The position numbers were made by a program, and so were the translations under genes. 64,000 nucleotides of DNA from Lineus longissimus (Eukaryota > Nemertea > Pilidiophora > Heteronemertea > Lineidae): contig NC_088317.1 in assembly GCF_910592395.1 (NCBI RefSeq), forward strand, positions 4,776,001 through 4,840,000, given 5' to 3'. Shown one piece after another: positions 51,191-64,000 of the stretch. How positions within the stretch are numbered: position 1 is the first letter of the stretch; every line of letters starts with the position of its first letter. Below the pieces are notes generated by a model. It worked only from the letters and a program-made list of their open reading frames with translations, ran no database searches and was not told the DNA's origin.

Positions 51191-51620
51191 GCCTTCACGA
51201 ACGATGACGCGAGAGTTGCACTGGTACTGACAGCAGAATGCATCCGCAGTGCAATACACAGCATCCAGAAGTAGATGCCTTCAAGATCGATGTCGCGAGA
51301 GTTGCACTGGTACTGGCAGCAGAATGCATCCACAGTGCAATACACAGCATCCAGAAGTAGCGGCCTTCACGATCGATGTCGCGAGAGTTGCACTGGTACT
51401 GGCAGCAGAATGCATCCACAGTGCAATACACAGCATCCAGAAGTAGCTGCCTTCACGATCGATGTCGCGAGAGTTGCACTGGTACTGGCAGTACAATGCA
51501 TCCGCAGTGCAATACACAGCATCCAGAAGTAGATGCCTTCACGTTCGATGTCGCGAGAGTTGCACTGGTACTGGCAGTACAATGCATCCGCAGTGCAATA
51601 CACAGCATCCAGAAGTAGTG
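51191..51620 (+). repeat. Minisatellite, five 86-bp units
   Basis: Units start at 51191, 51277, 51363, 51449 and 51535 and differ at only a few positions each. Because 86 is not a multiple of three, every frame cycles through the unit, and long open frames appear on both strands in several frames. That pattern argues against coding. Each unit carries a TCGCGA palindrome and GAGAGTTGCACTGG. High identity indicates recent expansion or homogenisation. Confidence 0.92.
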
Positions 51621-54600
51621 GTCCACACCAACCCTGCAGTAACAAAACACTACGAAAACATCTAACAGCTTCAAGCTATTGAACTGAGAGCTTAGTATAA
51701 CTAAAAAGACTAGGAGCAGTCGCCCTGATATTTTGAGCACACTATTTTGGCAAGACGCTAGATGGGAAATGTTGTCAATAGAATGTCACACCTAGCCTCA
51801 TATGTTAAGCCAAGGTGACTGGGTGCAGACCGGGCGTCTTACCCGATGGGAACACGGTCATAAATGGAACTTATGAAGACCTGGTGGCATTTCTTGTTAC
51901 CACAGTTGATTGTTCTTTATCTCATATCAAATGGCGTCAAATGAGGTATTTCGTATAAATTTGCTGCCCCCACCCCTAGACGTAATCAATGAATTGACAA
52001 ATAAAACCTTTGTACCCCGGGCTCTTTCTTCTAGGGACAGAAATTCCTTTTACACCATAAAACTTGGCCTGACAGACCTTGTTTGTCTTAAAAAGGATCG
52101 TCTTTGATGGGCTTGAACACGATTGTCGATATAAACAACTTCATAATTACAGTTCCGAAGAAAACGTACATTTCACAGTGTTACTTACACAACTACATGT
52201 CTTGTCATTTCAAGTATTTGGTTGTGAACTTGGGTAAGTAAAAATGGGGTTCGTAAAAATGATCGTTTGCATTCCTCCTGGTAAGTTTACATAAAAAACA
52301 CCGAGATAAGGAAAAATGATTACAAACTTTACTTAATTTATTATATCTAATGATTGTGCCTCCAATACAAATGTACTAAAAACGATATTTTGCGATGGCC
52401 TTTCGGAGCAAAGGTGTCAGTTCAGAAGGTGCAATCGAGAAATAGTCAGTAAAATACACAACCAGCAAGGATACAAAATAAATTGACTTCTTCCAGTGCA
52501 CATTAACTGTGGCGGAAATAACAAGGTGATATTAAAATATCCTGCCATTATACGACGACTGGTGTATTCTTAGATGCAGAATTGTATATTTCACCCAGTG
52601 TCTGACGAGCCTGACATTTTAGACTTGGAGTAATTCGCCCAATTTCACCAACATCGAGGATGTCATTTCGTTTTATTTTGAAGGCGGTTTACGTTTAACT
52701 TGAATAACATTTCTGTTTACGCTCATCATTGACTCCTTGGTGCGTCCAGTTGGTTGCAATTCTGAATTCGATGAACATGTAATACCGTATAGCGCAAGCA
52801 TGCATGTATTTCGCTCCTGCAGGAAGTCGAAGGAGCTGCCGCTCTCCCGGCCATATGTCCTGTCCTCATTTTAGACTTACCTTAAAAATAAGTTTGTGAA
52901 AGTCACGCCAAGTCAATCAGGGTAAATGGTTTTACGTAAGCATTAACCCAACGAGTCTAGACCTTGCTATGGCCTTTCTTTAAGGCTAGAAATTAAATCA
53001 TTTTAGTGAATAAAAGAGCAGTCTTTTCAGAACGAAAGCAATTATTAGACTCCGACATTTACGAGTTTAACTTTTGAAAATCCACTCAATGAGCCGGGGG
53101 CAATTTTGTGCTGTCGTATTTCTAAATGTAGCCCACAAGGAAGAAGGATGAGGCGATGGACAAGATAGTGATAAGTGTTATCTTGTCTCAGCGTCTCATC
53201 CACTTGTTGACAAGAGATGAGGAAGACGTATTTAGAACATGGTTAAAATCCCTGCGTTTGTCCAGCGGCATATGGACATTACAAGAAGTGAACACACCCA
53301 CAGAACGTCAGGTCCATATGGGTAATTGTTTTAATGAGATAACCAAGGTGAATGCTCGCTATTTCAAGCAATTAATTAACATGTACTTTACATTTCGTTT
53401 TTGCAGAGCAAAATAGTTCATTATAGGCTACATATTTTTCAAAGCATATGCCTTGGCCTTCACTTTTATGACGGATCTATCCGAGGAATCAACCAGCTAC
53501 AGAGAAGAGGGTTTAACTGTTGTTCAGCCCCGACATATATAGACAGGAACCTGAGCGACCCAAAGAAATTCATTGCCAAAAAAATCCAGCTAGGGCCGAG
53601 TGGTAGACTCATCGTTGAAGGGATATTTGCGATCAAAGAGCCTCGTGTGTCAATATTTGGGGAAACAAACCTTGCATGTTGTTTTCCATTGTCATAAGCA
53701 ACCGCTCACTGCGGACTGCGCATCCATTCAAAACACATTCAGTCAGGTTGCATATCGATGTCCGAGCGACCACAATAGCCTCGATTATTTTTTCTTAACA
53801 TCCTGCCTTGCATCCTGTTGACTGGCGGATCCGCTACCGGAGTCAAGGTCGAGAAAAAAAGTGATGATGTCAACTTGATTTTGCTCTCCTCGGCATTTAA
53901 GTTAGATGGTTTTTTTTACCGCAATCCGTTGGTATCTATCCCAGTCAACTTTTGCAAATTACCTCAACCTTCGTGGTGTCGTCTGGCCAAGTGAAGTCGT
54001 AGATTTCAGCAAAGGATCCCAACTATCAGTAGAAAGGTCAACTTGATGAACATTTTAAAAAAACAGGTAGAATTTCGACTGATTCTTTTTAGCTAAGGCA
54101 GTGAAATCTAGAAGCCGTCTTCTGATTTCAAATGCTTTGTATCAGCATTCGACTGGTGTAATCTTTGCAGAAGGCAGAAGAAAACCACTTTTGGCTTAGA
54201 TGTGTGGCGAGTTTCCCCAGGAATTGACGACTATTTGCCAAACCAAAGGTTAAAGGTCATGCGAATCTCTCATATCAGACTTGCAGCTAAGACTTCCTTC
54301 AAAGTAAAGGACCATATCTGGCATTATCGAAGTTAATCCAAGGGGTGTAGCCAGATTCAAGAATGTCCTTGGCAAGTTAAAGGATGCTATTTCTGTCGGA
54401 TGCAGCGGACTGGGAAGCTAGGGGTAAGGTTCCCAGACTCCCTGACCGGGGATTGACCTGATACAGAGCTCGGCCCCTGTCACAGGTGCGCGGACTGATG
54501 ACGGCCGCATCTTAAGAAGGGTAATCAGCAATGGATTGTCAACCCGATTCTGTTATCTTGAGAACGATCTGGGAAAATACTGCGCGGAATCGCGAGGGAG

Positions 54601-56199
54601 AGATTGTCATGCAAGGTGTTTTGATCTGTTTATTGTGTTCTATTCTTGAAATAACAGTTGAAGGCTATGTTCAAAGTTTGCCATCTTCTCATTTAGAAAG
54701 CCTTGAATTCGTCAGCATCTTTGTCGCTGTTAATTGCCTTATCATTTTTCTTGAGATGTCACTATGTGCAACTTGACACCCTTACCTTTATGATTGACAG
54801 AATATGAATCGAATGTTATTTTCTAGCAATAATAGGCAGTTTTCGCAACCCATACATACGAGACGAAGTACGGAGGTCTGAAATGTCATGTGCTAATTAA
54901 GTCCTGTGCTTATCATTTTACGCGACAATCGTAAATCATCTTCGATACCGGTACATATGCATACCTCCTAGTTGTTCGAGGAACTGGAGAAACCTTCTTA
55001 AAAAGTAGTCCATCAAGTACGTTTACATATTTTGCACTTCATCGTTCTTCGCTCTTTTTAAGAGTGGCTGAACAGTCTTATTACTGAGAAATTCACGATC
55101 GGCCATACTTTTGCACCCAAAAGGTAAGTCTGGGCAGCTCACTGCTCTCGAGGGAAAAAAATATGCAAGGCCGACAGGTAAAACGAAACCGTGAATTACG
55201 TGAACTTTTATATTATTGGTTAAAAACTTCAGTCACCCCACGAGCTATTTGATAATGTTTTCGTAATGATAAGGCAATACTACACCACCCTTATACAGCG
55301 GCGAACAAAATTACACAGGGGAACTTCATGAGGGTTCTGTGTCACAAAGGTTTTTTAGCGCTCGCAGATGCTGGGAAAACACGAAGGCTGGTGGCTAGTT
55401 GCTTGGCGTTTTTTTTGTGCATTGCTACGATATGACCATATTCGTACATTTTAACAGGTAAATCTCTTTATCTATTCCAAAGGCCCAGTACGTACATGCA
55501 TTTAACGACACGTGCCCATTGTTCATGTACATTATCTGGTCAATTCCGATCATTCTCATTTGCCCAATGGATTTTTTTTTATCCATTTTGAGCACTTGAG
55601 GACGATTAAAAAATGTCTGCAACACCTCAAACTATCAACATTGAAATGTGATCTCGACTGCTTTTTTCTTACTTTTGACCGCTTCCATATTTTACACAAA
55701 CCCAATTAAACGGTCTTCCTAGCGACCCCAAAACCACCACGGTCAAATCGAGGCTCAATGCATTACGCATTGAAATTATACTGCATTGTAACCAAGGTGT
55801 TTCGCAATATTCATCCCTCTCCTCTAGCAATATAAGACTCACCTTCTCATTAACCCACACCAGTCACCTCTCCATCAATTGTTATTCAAATCAGTCTTAA
55901 TTGTTTCATAAATCTCAATTTCTCCCAGATTATTGATTTCATTTGACGCGTAAATTTGATATGAAATTCATGGGCACAATCGACCGGGACGAGTTGCCAC
56001 AGCTGGTGCTATTACTGTCATTTTACAGCTGATCTATCGCATGTGGAGGGTCTTAAAGGCCTTCTCCGTTAATTGAAATAAAAAATCGAAAATTGAAGCT
56101 GTAAAATTTGAAATATTCCAATTGTGTGAATACATACATGTACGTTCAACAATGATGTTGTGTAGAGTGATATGCAAATTCATATACAGCACAACTGGG
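51621..56199. other. Intergenic, no gene recognised
   Basis: Contains a DR1-type nuclear receptor site at 54247-54259 (AGGTTA A AGGTCA) and a solo end TAGGCAGTTTTCGC at about 54837 that matches the MITE at 48218. Open frames at 53.2-53.8 kb have no recognisable domain. Confidence 0.5.
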
Positions 56200-56320
56200 A
56201 CTAAGAGTTGCTGTCCTTTATGGAGTGGTGTCCTGATTACAAACGTAATTTGAATGAAAGTGACCAATTTTGGACCAAAAGGAGGGTCCCTTGTTTTCAC
56301 AGTTGTCCTCTAAGAGAGAC
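56200..56320. mobile_element. Deleted copy of the 49.0-kb MITE family
   Basis: GCTGTCCTTTAT, GTGTCCTGATTA, AATTTGAATG, GGACCAAAA and GTTGTCCTCTAAGAGAG occur in the same order as at 49041-49157. The outer left terminus is missing. Confidence 0.6.
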
Positions 56321-59300
56321 ATCTATATACTATAAGTGCCAAGTCTCAGTGCATTTTCGTGCATAATAGCTGCACGATGGTGATGTATATTTTCAGTTAT
56401 CCATGCCACAAGAAAATATAACCAAGACGAACGGCGTTGGCCTTTAAATGATAAAATGATCCCCGGTGCAATATTTGCATTTTTGTCCACAGTTTTTCTT
56501 TCAGGATATCGCGCCGGGGTATCCATGATGGTACGTGTCCCAACTCAAGGTGAAAGTGACGGGAATTCTTCTCGACACAAGGCTCAGAAGCCGCAGCGTC
56601 ATTTCTGAGATCTCCTGCCCTAAATGTTGGACCTTGGAACATGCTTAGGTTAGAAACATGGTAGGACAGACCCTCATACTTTTTCGGTCTTTAGTGTTGC
56701 GAAAGCCGCCTATTTAAACGATCTAGAGTAAAGCATACCATATACCCAATCTATTGACGTATGGCATGAGAGTCAGTCCATCCAATGCTATCGTTCAGAG
56801 TGCTCCCCCACTTTCATTATGTCTACACTTCCGATCATTTCATCCCACCGGTCCCCAATCCCCGTATTTCCGTAGTTCCTTCCTCTGTAAACAGACTGAC
56901 ACAATCCAAGCTTAGCTGTGAGGCGATGCTGTATCATCGCTATAGCACTGAAGCCCATGCTCAAAGCTATCATTGGTGTGTCTGAATCTGAATAAATGAA
57001 ATGGCAACTCGGGATTGAAGGCGAAAGACTGTGTCATCTTTGGTGAACCCAACCAAATGTACTCCTCCTGGTCACCAAACTTAAAAGTGTAAAATGTTAA
57101 AAATGTGGTTGACAAACATAATCGTTCCAGTGAGGCATGAATACACATCAATATAGATGGACTATTTGACGAGTTGGAGCCAAAATAAGCCATGTGCAAT
57201 TTTCACAAAACCCAATCACATGATTACATTGCCAACTGCTGTATCATTGAACACAAATTTTTGTTCTATGTGACCGTCACCAATGCTTATTGCTTTTGGA
57301 ATACATAATAAATCGTCTTTCGTCGCAAGAGTACAATATTGTTAATATCAAGGTACTACAAATGCCTATCATCAAAATATCGCTTCTTTTTTAAACTTAA
57401 GACTTTAGACTTAAGACCGCAATCTGTCTGGCATTTTGTTTTAGAATTCTTCAGTTATGCCATCGATTTTCATGTGCTCATTCCTAATCATCAAACCATA
57501 AGCGGCCCAAACCTTAAAGCGTTAACAAAGGGGCGGTGTACCATAAGGCGCCTTAAAGTTCTTGACCATATCAAGAAAATGGCAAAACTGGTTTGATATT
57601 GTTTACAGGGTAATAATCTAACCATAAAACACATATGGATCATTCGAAGGAAAAGCATAAATTGTGGATGGCTCTGTGCGCCAGTCAACCGAGTGACAGG
57701 AGAGTCAGATAGTCTTTTATTGCGCATAAGTATCGCTGACAGGTCCACAGTTTATAGTGCGCCATTTTAACCCCTGTCTCGAACGCAGAGGCTAGAGTAC
57801 AGAATACTAGAGTTTATTCAAAGATTCTGTTACGGAGGACTTGCGAATTCTGGATTTTGAAACTTCGCATTTTCCTTAACCAAAAACTGGGTCAGTTTTT
57901 AATGAGAAAGAGATAGACTATGTGCCTCAAACACATTTGAGTTGTTGCCAGTGCTGGGGTCCTGGCTTGGTGACTAGCATTCTCAGGCTTGTCGACAGCT
58001 AGTAACCGACAACAAACGACATAGTTGCGCACAACTAAAATGTGTGCACATTTTTTGCGTCAAAATTGGGTTTGGGGAGCTGCAATTTACAACCACCCAA
58101 GGACGAATATTGCCCGAGAGTTCTCACGGACCACAGCCGAAGATATCAATCCCAACCCTACTGTCGCTGTCATCGACTTGCCAGGACTAATTGCAAATTG
58201 ATTAAAGATCCCATCATGAATTTAACATTAGCTCCTGCTGCCCTTTTCACCAATCAACAAGTCCACATTTCAACAAATGAAGGGTTTTATTTGAAGACAT
58301 GAAACGGAAAGATCATTGGTCCGTGACGGGGAGGACTCGACTGACACGTTGGCCTTCATCTGTCTTCGCAAGTTGAATTATGAGCGGGCAAGATCATGAG
58401 ATGAGATCGGACTGGAATATTTTACGCGCTTCGTGCACCCGTTTTCTAAACCGGGCACATCCACTGGTCGTATTTTTAAATTTTGATGTTTGCGCTTGTC
58501 CAGGCGTGACAGCCCGGGAAGTAATGACTAGCCGGATTCGGCAAAGCGATCTCGGGTCTTTATAGACAAAAAGTCCTATATTTAGTGATGGACAAACTTT
58601 GTCATTTGATCATTTGCTGTGGTTGTCACGACTGGGTTGAACCAACTAAACCTGGTCATGGGCAAAGTCAAGTCAAAACATAGCAGTAACATTGCGAAGA
58701 ATTGTTAGAGGGAATACCACGTGGTCGAGAAAATGTAAGCAATGCTAGCTTCCCTTGTATTCGAAGCGCACCGATACCCATGGGGCTTATTGCACCTTTT
58801 ATTTTTTCTATTTCTCGATATCTCTATATGCCAAAGTAAAATCTATAAAATCTATTGAAGCAGTTATATGCAAGAAGAAAACTGTTCGACAGCCACTCAA
58901 GTCCTATCGTGTCATCTTCTTTCAAACGGTTACTGTATTGCTGTCACCACTACTTCTGCGAACGGGGCAGTCACATATAGGCCAGTATAGATGGCTAGTC
59001 CAAAGTTTCAATCAATATATGTCAAATCTATTGTTGCAGTAGGCTATTTCTGTTGCAAGTCTTTCCAGCCATCTTCCCTCAAATTGCCAGTAAACCGCTG
59101 CCATCACCACCACTCCGAGTGAGTCAGCCACCACGTCTCTCAGAGAGAACTGAAGTAGAGTTAACAGTGTGAAGAGGCAAGGATATCATATTAATTCTAG
59201 TGTCATCAATCCCTATCAACTGCATCCTCTCCACCGAGACGAGGCGACGTTTCCTACCCAGTCTCCTCGGAATCAGCCACTGACGGGAAAATGGCACTCA

Positions 59301-60739
59301 ACTACATCCGGGTCTTATTACTCACTACGCGCATGCGCTCTGGACTGTGACGAGGATTTAGGGGGAGTGATGGCCATGTGTGTTGACTGTCAGGCACACT
59401 GCATGTAGCACAATCTGCTGTCTTATACATAAATAGCGCATTTAAGGGTAGGCCGGGGGTTTCGTAAGTTCGTTTTTGTGAACCGATTTAAAAATGCCCA
59501 GTTTGATTAACTTTACACTTGATTAGTTGTCGTAGCATGGCTTATGCCTGAATAAAGGAGATTTCCTATGGGAATATGATCGATATATTTTAACAGAAAA
59601 AACCCCCACTATATATCATTAGGGGTGAACTTGCTAACAGCTAATGCCTATAGATAGATATCGAAAAAAACCTTCCAGTTAGGGCCTGAGGAAATTCTTG
59701 AACGTTTTTAACCCTGAAATAATCTAAAAGTACTTGTTCATTTGAAAACTTATCGAATTTTCAATAAGACGGTTTTAAAAACGTACATTTCCAATGAAAC
59801 TTTTCAGTTTGTGTATTCATCCGTGGTAAAGGTAACTCAATAATACGGTAAATATTTCCGATACTCAATCAAAGCAGATTGGCAATCATTTATCGGATGA
59901 TCGATTGTCGGACACATTTTCTTTTCTGTTGAAAAGCTCGAGGCTGGACAATAATGACAAACTGTAAAAAAAAATGCAATCAAGCCTGGGCATTGATTTA
60001 CTTATGGAAATGTAAAAAAAATATTTGTATCTTGGTATCAAAGCACGGAAAACAAATTTGAAACCGGAAATAGAAAGTTAATTGAATAAAATATCATATC
60101 AGTTGAACTCACGTTTTTATTTCACTAAATGACTTATCGTGCATATATTAATGACATCTCGTTCTGGTCCGCATTTTAGCAGGATCTCTGCCCACCAATC
60201 AGTGTGCTTGTTATAACTTGTTTTGAGTAGTCATGGTGATTGGATTAACCTAGTCTGTTGCCATAAAGCACAGCATTCCTGTTAACTTTGTAAGCCTATA
60301 ACGCGCACTGTTATTTTGAACCAATCTTTACCAACACAACTATTAAAGCGCAGTTTTCGATACATAAACTAGTTCACGATTTATCAATTATTTCTATCGA
60401 AGAAAAAAAATTGATCATATCCTTGTTAAAATATGCATGAAAATGTCCTCGTTGCTTTAAGATATTAGCAACGTGTATACAAACCGATGCACATGAAACA
60501 ACAATACTCTTTTCAACATCTATACATAGCTACTTTTGTTTGATGATTCGTTTTTCTGTGTCAGAACCCGCGATTTAACCTTTCCCCCCCGTATGTATGG
60601 TATATCTAATTCAAGGTAGTCAACCGTTTGAACACAGAGCAAGCTGTCACGGGTTCAATTGGTTGACTGAGTGAGCCACATCAAATCTAGATGGGGAAAA
60701 ACATTTACGCACATATTATATCAAAGTGCACTACGGAGA
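56321..60739. other. Intergenic, no gene recognised
   Basis: An octamer ATTTGCAT lies at 56473-56480. Several frames of 60-95 codons on both strands have no recognised domain. No inverted repeats or arrays noted. Confidence 0.5.
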
Positions 60740-60985
60740 GGTAAACGGTACAATGTATTGAGTTTTCGCCCGAGGCCGACTGCGATTACTCGGTTCTGAT
60801 ATTGGCCCCGCGGCTGAAGCCCCCGGGGCCGATTTTGAAGCGAGTGAGAAACAAAAGGAGATAATAACGGAGAAAAGATAACATTGTTTGATCAATGTGG
60901 AGACGCTGGGGGATATTGTTAGAGCTTTTTGGATCCCAGCGAACGTAAAAGCCTTTGTTTTATGCGGCGTTCATTGTTTGGTAAT
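60740..60985. promoter_or_regulatory. Candidate conserved element: GC hairpin plus SOX words
   Basis: A hairpin with 10-bp arms (60801-60833, ATTGGCCCCG and CGGGGCCGAT, one mismatch) is followed by CATTGTTTGATCAATG (60882-60897), ATTGTT (about 60916) and CATTGTTTGG (60972-60981). CATTGTTT is a good SOX-binding word, so SoxB1 input is possible. Inference from motifs. Confidence 0.3.
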
Positions 60986-63900
60986 GTATCTTCGGTAACC
61001 AACCTTTTTCGCTCCGACCTACTTCTCTTTGCTACGTTTGAAAATGGCAAATCCGCGAGTTAGATTATCACTGGTTATGGCCTTCACTTGAGCTCCATCC
61101 TCGCGATGTTTAGTGAGACAGCCAGTAGGCCTACCTCCAATTCTGAATCAACAACAAAAAATTGACTTTGACAGCCATTGCGTGCAGGGCGTATCAAACA
61201 TGAAACATTTTGCTTGGAGGATTTTTAATCAGCCTTATATTTTCTCTAGCTGAAATGTTGAAACCATGTTCACACTGGCGACACACCGTCCCCTTTTCCC
61301 CGCGGACGCTCCCGGTACCGGCGGAGATGGTGATCTCATTTACGCGAGAAAACCAACCAGGCCAGATGAAAATGCCTTCAATTTGATACTGCTAGAGCAA
61401 ATAACTCCTCATCTTTACGGTTATCGAATAATTCCACATAACCCATAATAGGGCTGTGATATGAAGGGACATTATCATCAACAAAATCATGGTGTTTGAA
61501 GCGGAATACGGGAATATATATACCGACATTTGACTGTTTCGCCGGGGTGATGTTGATCATGTAAACTATATTCGCTGTTCATCTGAAACTAGGCGTTCGT
61601 ATACAGTCACATGTTGTCAAACGCAATGAAACTTGCCCAAAGACCTACACATTCAAACTCATTACCATCTTCTGTTTCAAAGTATCACTTTTATTACATA
61701 ACATCACAAACGTTTTGATGTTAGGTCATGTAAACAAACTTACACTGCAAGATAAAAAAGACCTATAAACACGAAAATAAAATGGAAACGCAACGGGTCA
61801 AAGTGGACTATTTGTTCTAGAATGTAACAAGAATCATATGACGCAACCTCATACGGAGAAAGGTCATTTCCACTGATGAAGCTCTACAACAAATGCGTTG
61901 TGACTGCACAGTAGTGACTTTTTAGAAATCACAAGTAATATATGATTTTCGGCAAAATGCGAACTTCAGATTGCACTGAATCAACATGATTGCATATTTC
62001 TCTGGGATACAGTGATTTGCAATCGATATCATTTTCCACATCGAGACAGAATGATGCTTCGTGACTGGGAGACAACTGAAATTTAAAGGAATCCAATCAG
62101 GAAATGCTGTTGAAAATTGTTTTGAACGGCCCGCCCTGAATCTTTTTGGCGGAATAAGCTTTCACCAGGATACACTGCTGCTTTCACTGATAATGATATT
62201 TACTATGCTAGTGCAAATGAGGATCCTGTCAACATAACTAAATCCCTTAACTACTGGAATTTGCCACCTAATCGAACTCCTGATATTACTACGAATCTAC
62301 TATTGATGCATGTATGACTTACTAACGACGTCCAGACGCTGTGTACATCTTTACACAACCACGTCAATGTTGACTGATTCTAGTGTGAAATACCATCCTC
62401 TTGTATACAGCTGATACTTGTGAGCAATCAAGCTGTGCATCCAAGGATTATCAAACTATTTCTAAATTGTTTGACTAAGAACAGGTGAAATTGGAGCTTA
62501 CAAATATGAATTGGTATGATTTCGACATGTGGTTTCGAGGGTAAGGGTGTTGTGGAGGAGTGACATGTATAGAAATACTGTACACTGCCATTCGCGAAGA
62601 TTTCGCAACAAATAAAAAATGTCACGCTTATATTTAAACAGATTTGAAATTAATATCGGTTTGTCTATAATTGAAAATTTTTATTCGTGAGTTTTATTCA
62701 CGCGACTCTGGGTTATTCGTGAAATGCGAAAAAAAACACCCGCGATTTTCAGTAAATCTGATGCTGTTGCTACTAGGCTAAGCCGTTGCTATCCTTACAC
62801 TATCAGGCTATGCTTTTGTTTAAAGATTGGATTCTTTTTTAAATTCGACATCAAACATGACGATGCCACACGGATGGAAACAACTGGTGGTGTCTTAGCC
62901 ACGAGAACTTTTCTCCACAAGGACTGAAAAAAAGATTACATGTAAATGGGGAATGTAAATGATAGCCGGCGTGGGTTGTACATTGTGTTCGGAGAGCACA
63001 CCAGTGTCAACATACATGCAATGATTAAACAAGCTCCACCATGAGAGGGGACTATTCGGGCTTACAGAATTCCCCTGGACGATTTGAACAACCTCTTGAA
63101 AAATCAAGCGTTAGGAAGTCCATACAGAAGCAACATTTTGCTTGTCAAATCAACAAATGCAGTCTGAAGTTATTCCAAGGCAAGCAGCCTTTAAAAACGT
63201 ATTTGAAGTTCGATCCCAGAGGATCCCTATTGGTCTTGATGGCCCGACAAGCCCAATTCTATCAGATACCATTGTCTTACTTAGCCAAGTAATCCAGGAC
63301 ACACGCACCAGTTCAAATATTGTGCCTTTCAGAGCTGGTTACGGAAAACGATTTCAACCAGCACACATGCAGATTTTAGGAAAAACCTTCATTAAAACCG
63401 CTGGTAAAACATATTAATGAGGAACCATGCTGCGCAAGATTGCACCACAAAAACCAGCCAACCTAAAGTGGTCCTTTGAGCAACTAAAAACCGGAAGTTC
63501 GCGCGAATAATGAAAGACGGGCGAGAGAAACTTGCTTGTGAAACGCGGAGGAGTCATTGATCATCATAAACAATGTATTAACCCCCTAGGTGATTTTGCA
63601 CTTCCATGTGGCACAGAAGAATGTACATGTACATGTAAATGCATTTACATTGCCAATTGTTCTTCCCTATTCGTTATAATCAAAAAATATCGATAAGAGG
63701 ATCGAATGAGACTTTAAACCAAGTGTCTCCGTACCTGAGTGCCTATGCCAGGGAAGAGAGCCGACACACGACGGCAATGCTGCTAAAGCTTATTAGAATG
63801 ACTTGCTTAAATTTGGCAGCTTAATAATCCATTGGTCCCCCGCTCTTTTCAAGTGTCTTTTTCACTCGCAGACTATCAAATTGACTACCATTCAACCAAT

Positions 63901-64000
63901 TACAACACAGTCATTAATTACACCTTTAATGATGGGAATACTCCCAGAGCGCACCACGACCGAAATGCATCACACCGGGCGTGACGTCACGGGTTGTCCC
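60986..64000. other. Intergenic to the window end
   Basis: At 62588-62740 several TTCGCGAA and ATTCGTGA-like words recur in both orientations, possibly a degraded inverted-repeat element. At 63621-63652 TGTACATGTACATGTA leads into an ATGCATTTACAT dyad. No gene recognised. Confidence 0.5.

Noticed and set aside
51191-51620. A CRISPR-like array
   Set aside because: Whole 86-bp units repeat with no variable spacers, and the genome is eukaryotic.
51195-51740. Several overlapping open frames in the 86-bp array
   Set aside because: The array shifts frame each unit and is open on both strands in multiple frames, which is a property of the repeat and not of a gene.

Overview
The window looks like nuclear DNA from an animal, most likely a marine invertebrate and plausibly a lophotrochozoan. 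The phylum is inference, based on a moderately AT-rich background rich in short ACATGT and AGGCCT words and on a SoxB1 protein that is neither vertebrate nor insect in its flanking regions. There are no operons, ribosome-binding sites, rRNAs or convincing tRNAs.

One protein-coding gene is certain: an intronless SoxB1 (Sox2/Sox3-type) transcription factor of 312 residues at 26027-26965 on the plus strand. A CpG-richer block with three CCAAT boxes lies just upstream and a long AT-rich presumed 3' UTR lies downstream. I could not support another gene in the roughly 26 kb upstream or 37 kb downstream, so the gene sits alone in a gene desert, as developmental Sox genes often do. The remaining open frames are short, overlap on both strands, and resemble no family I recognise.

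Upstream (1-25.5 kb) the sequence holds a 293-bp terminal-inverted-repeat element (4782-5074), copies of a dispersed repeat (near 7.1 and 10.1 kb), three POU octamer-like words spaced exactly 10 bp apart (10771-10798), a CTCF-like word (12.79 kb), a diverged 155-bp duplication (15.4 kb), nested palindromes, and a striking run of TAATTA homeodomain words at 18/18/19-bp spacing about 2.4 kb before the gene (23593-23653).

Downstream (27-64 kb) there are further homeodomain-rich blocks (29.2, 32.1 and 39.9 kb), a degenerate tandem repeat (36.0 kb), CTCF-like words (38.35 kb and a pair at 49.33-49.36 kb), several miniature inverted-repeat elements (41.6, 48.2, 49.0 and 56.2 kb), and a five-copy 86-bp minisatellite (51191-51620).

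The best reading is one neural or pluripotency-type Sox gene inside a large regulatory landscape, peppered with non-autonomous DNA transposons and possibly bounded by insulator-like sites. No new multi-gene system is visible. The most testable novelties are the regularly spaced homeodomain array, the helically phased octamer triplet and the same-strand CTCF-like words.
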